This document shows positions 14,203 to 14,231 of a stretch of 14,231 nucleotides of DNA, in pieces (the first letter of the stretch is position 1; every line of letters starts with the position of its first letter). This DNA is from Prevotella sp. (lineage in GTDB: Bacteria; Bacteroidota; Bacteroidia; Bacteroidales; Bacteroidaceae). The position numbers and the translations under genes were made by a program. The notes beneath the pieces are model-generated. The model made no database searches. It had not been told where the DNA came from and was given only the letters and a program-made list of their open reading frames with translations. The DNA lies in assembly GCA_024681875.1 (NCBI GenBank), contig JAILAA010000028.1, forward strand, positions 1-14,231, given 5' to 3'.

Positions 14203-14231
14203 CATTCCTTCAACAGCAGCTGTTCGGCGAA
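14202..14231 (-). CDS. possible 3' end of a convergent gene
   Basis: Read from the right edge on the minus strand, the frame gives FAEQLLLKE and then TGA, ending at the base of the terminator stem. The position next to a bidirectional terminator fits a gene end. Nine codons are too few to identify a product. Confidence 0.35.
   Translation of the reverse strand, partial: FAEQLLLKE

Overview
The window looks like a chromosomal segment of a Bacteroidales bacterium, probably Prevotella-like. The reasons are promoter boxes of the Bacteroidetes form TAnnTTTG, no consistent Shine-Dalgarno sequences, a split transketolase, a recombinase of the Hin/Mpi type and many intergenic heptamer repeats. The assignment is inference from style, not from a marker gene.

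Layout. (1) Positions 1-2643, + strand: a compact sugar-phosphate operon with the end of the N-terminal transketolase subunit, the complete C-terminal subunit, and an overlapping FGGY sugar/polyol kinase. (2) 2644-11539: an AT-richer DNA restriction-modification island. Two genes run leftward: a PLD-SNF2 helicase (11539-8090), then a large Eco57I-like adenine methyltransferase with a C-terminal target recognition domain (TRD) (8059-4355). Facing them on the + strand are a small serine recombinase (2876-3487) and a second, promoterless TRD (3487-4380). (3) 11540-12529: a 990-bp divergent intergenic region. It holds a long, strongly structured leader for the helicase, a cluster of palindromes, and the isomerase promoter. 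(4) 12530-13954: an L-fucose-isomerase-like gene, then heptamer arrays, a bidirectional terminator, and what may be the tail of a convergent gene.

Main result. The methyltransferase gene and the recombinase-linked TRD carry a perfect 25-bp inverted repeat (3488-3512 and 5265-5289). It falls at the same codon phase and the same protein position in both. Inverting the 1.8-kb segment between the copies would swap the whole TRD of the methyltransferase in frame and keep an intact stand-alone TRD reading frame behind the recombinase. This is a self-contained DNA-inversion switch for the sequence specificity of a helicase-methyltransferase defence system. A fragment of a third TRD C-terminus lies just upstream of the recombinase.

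Second theme. Both complete metabolic genes at the left end carry in-frame insertions made of 7-bp tandem repeats. The intergenic region at the right end holds inverted arrays of another heptamer. This points to a period-7 repeat family able to enter coding sequence.
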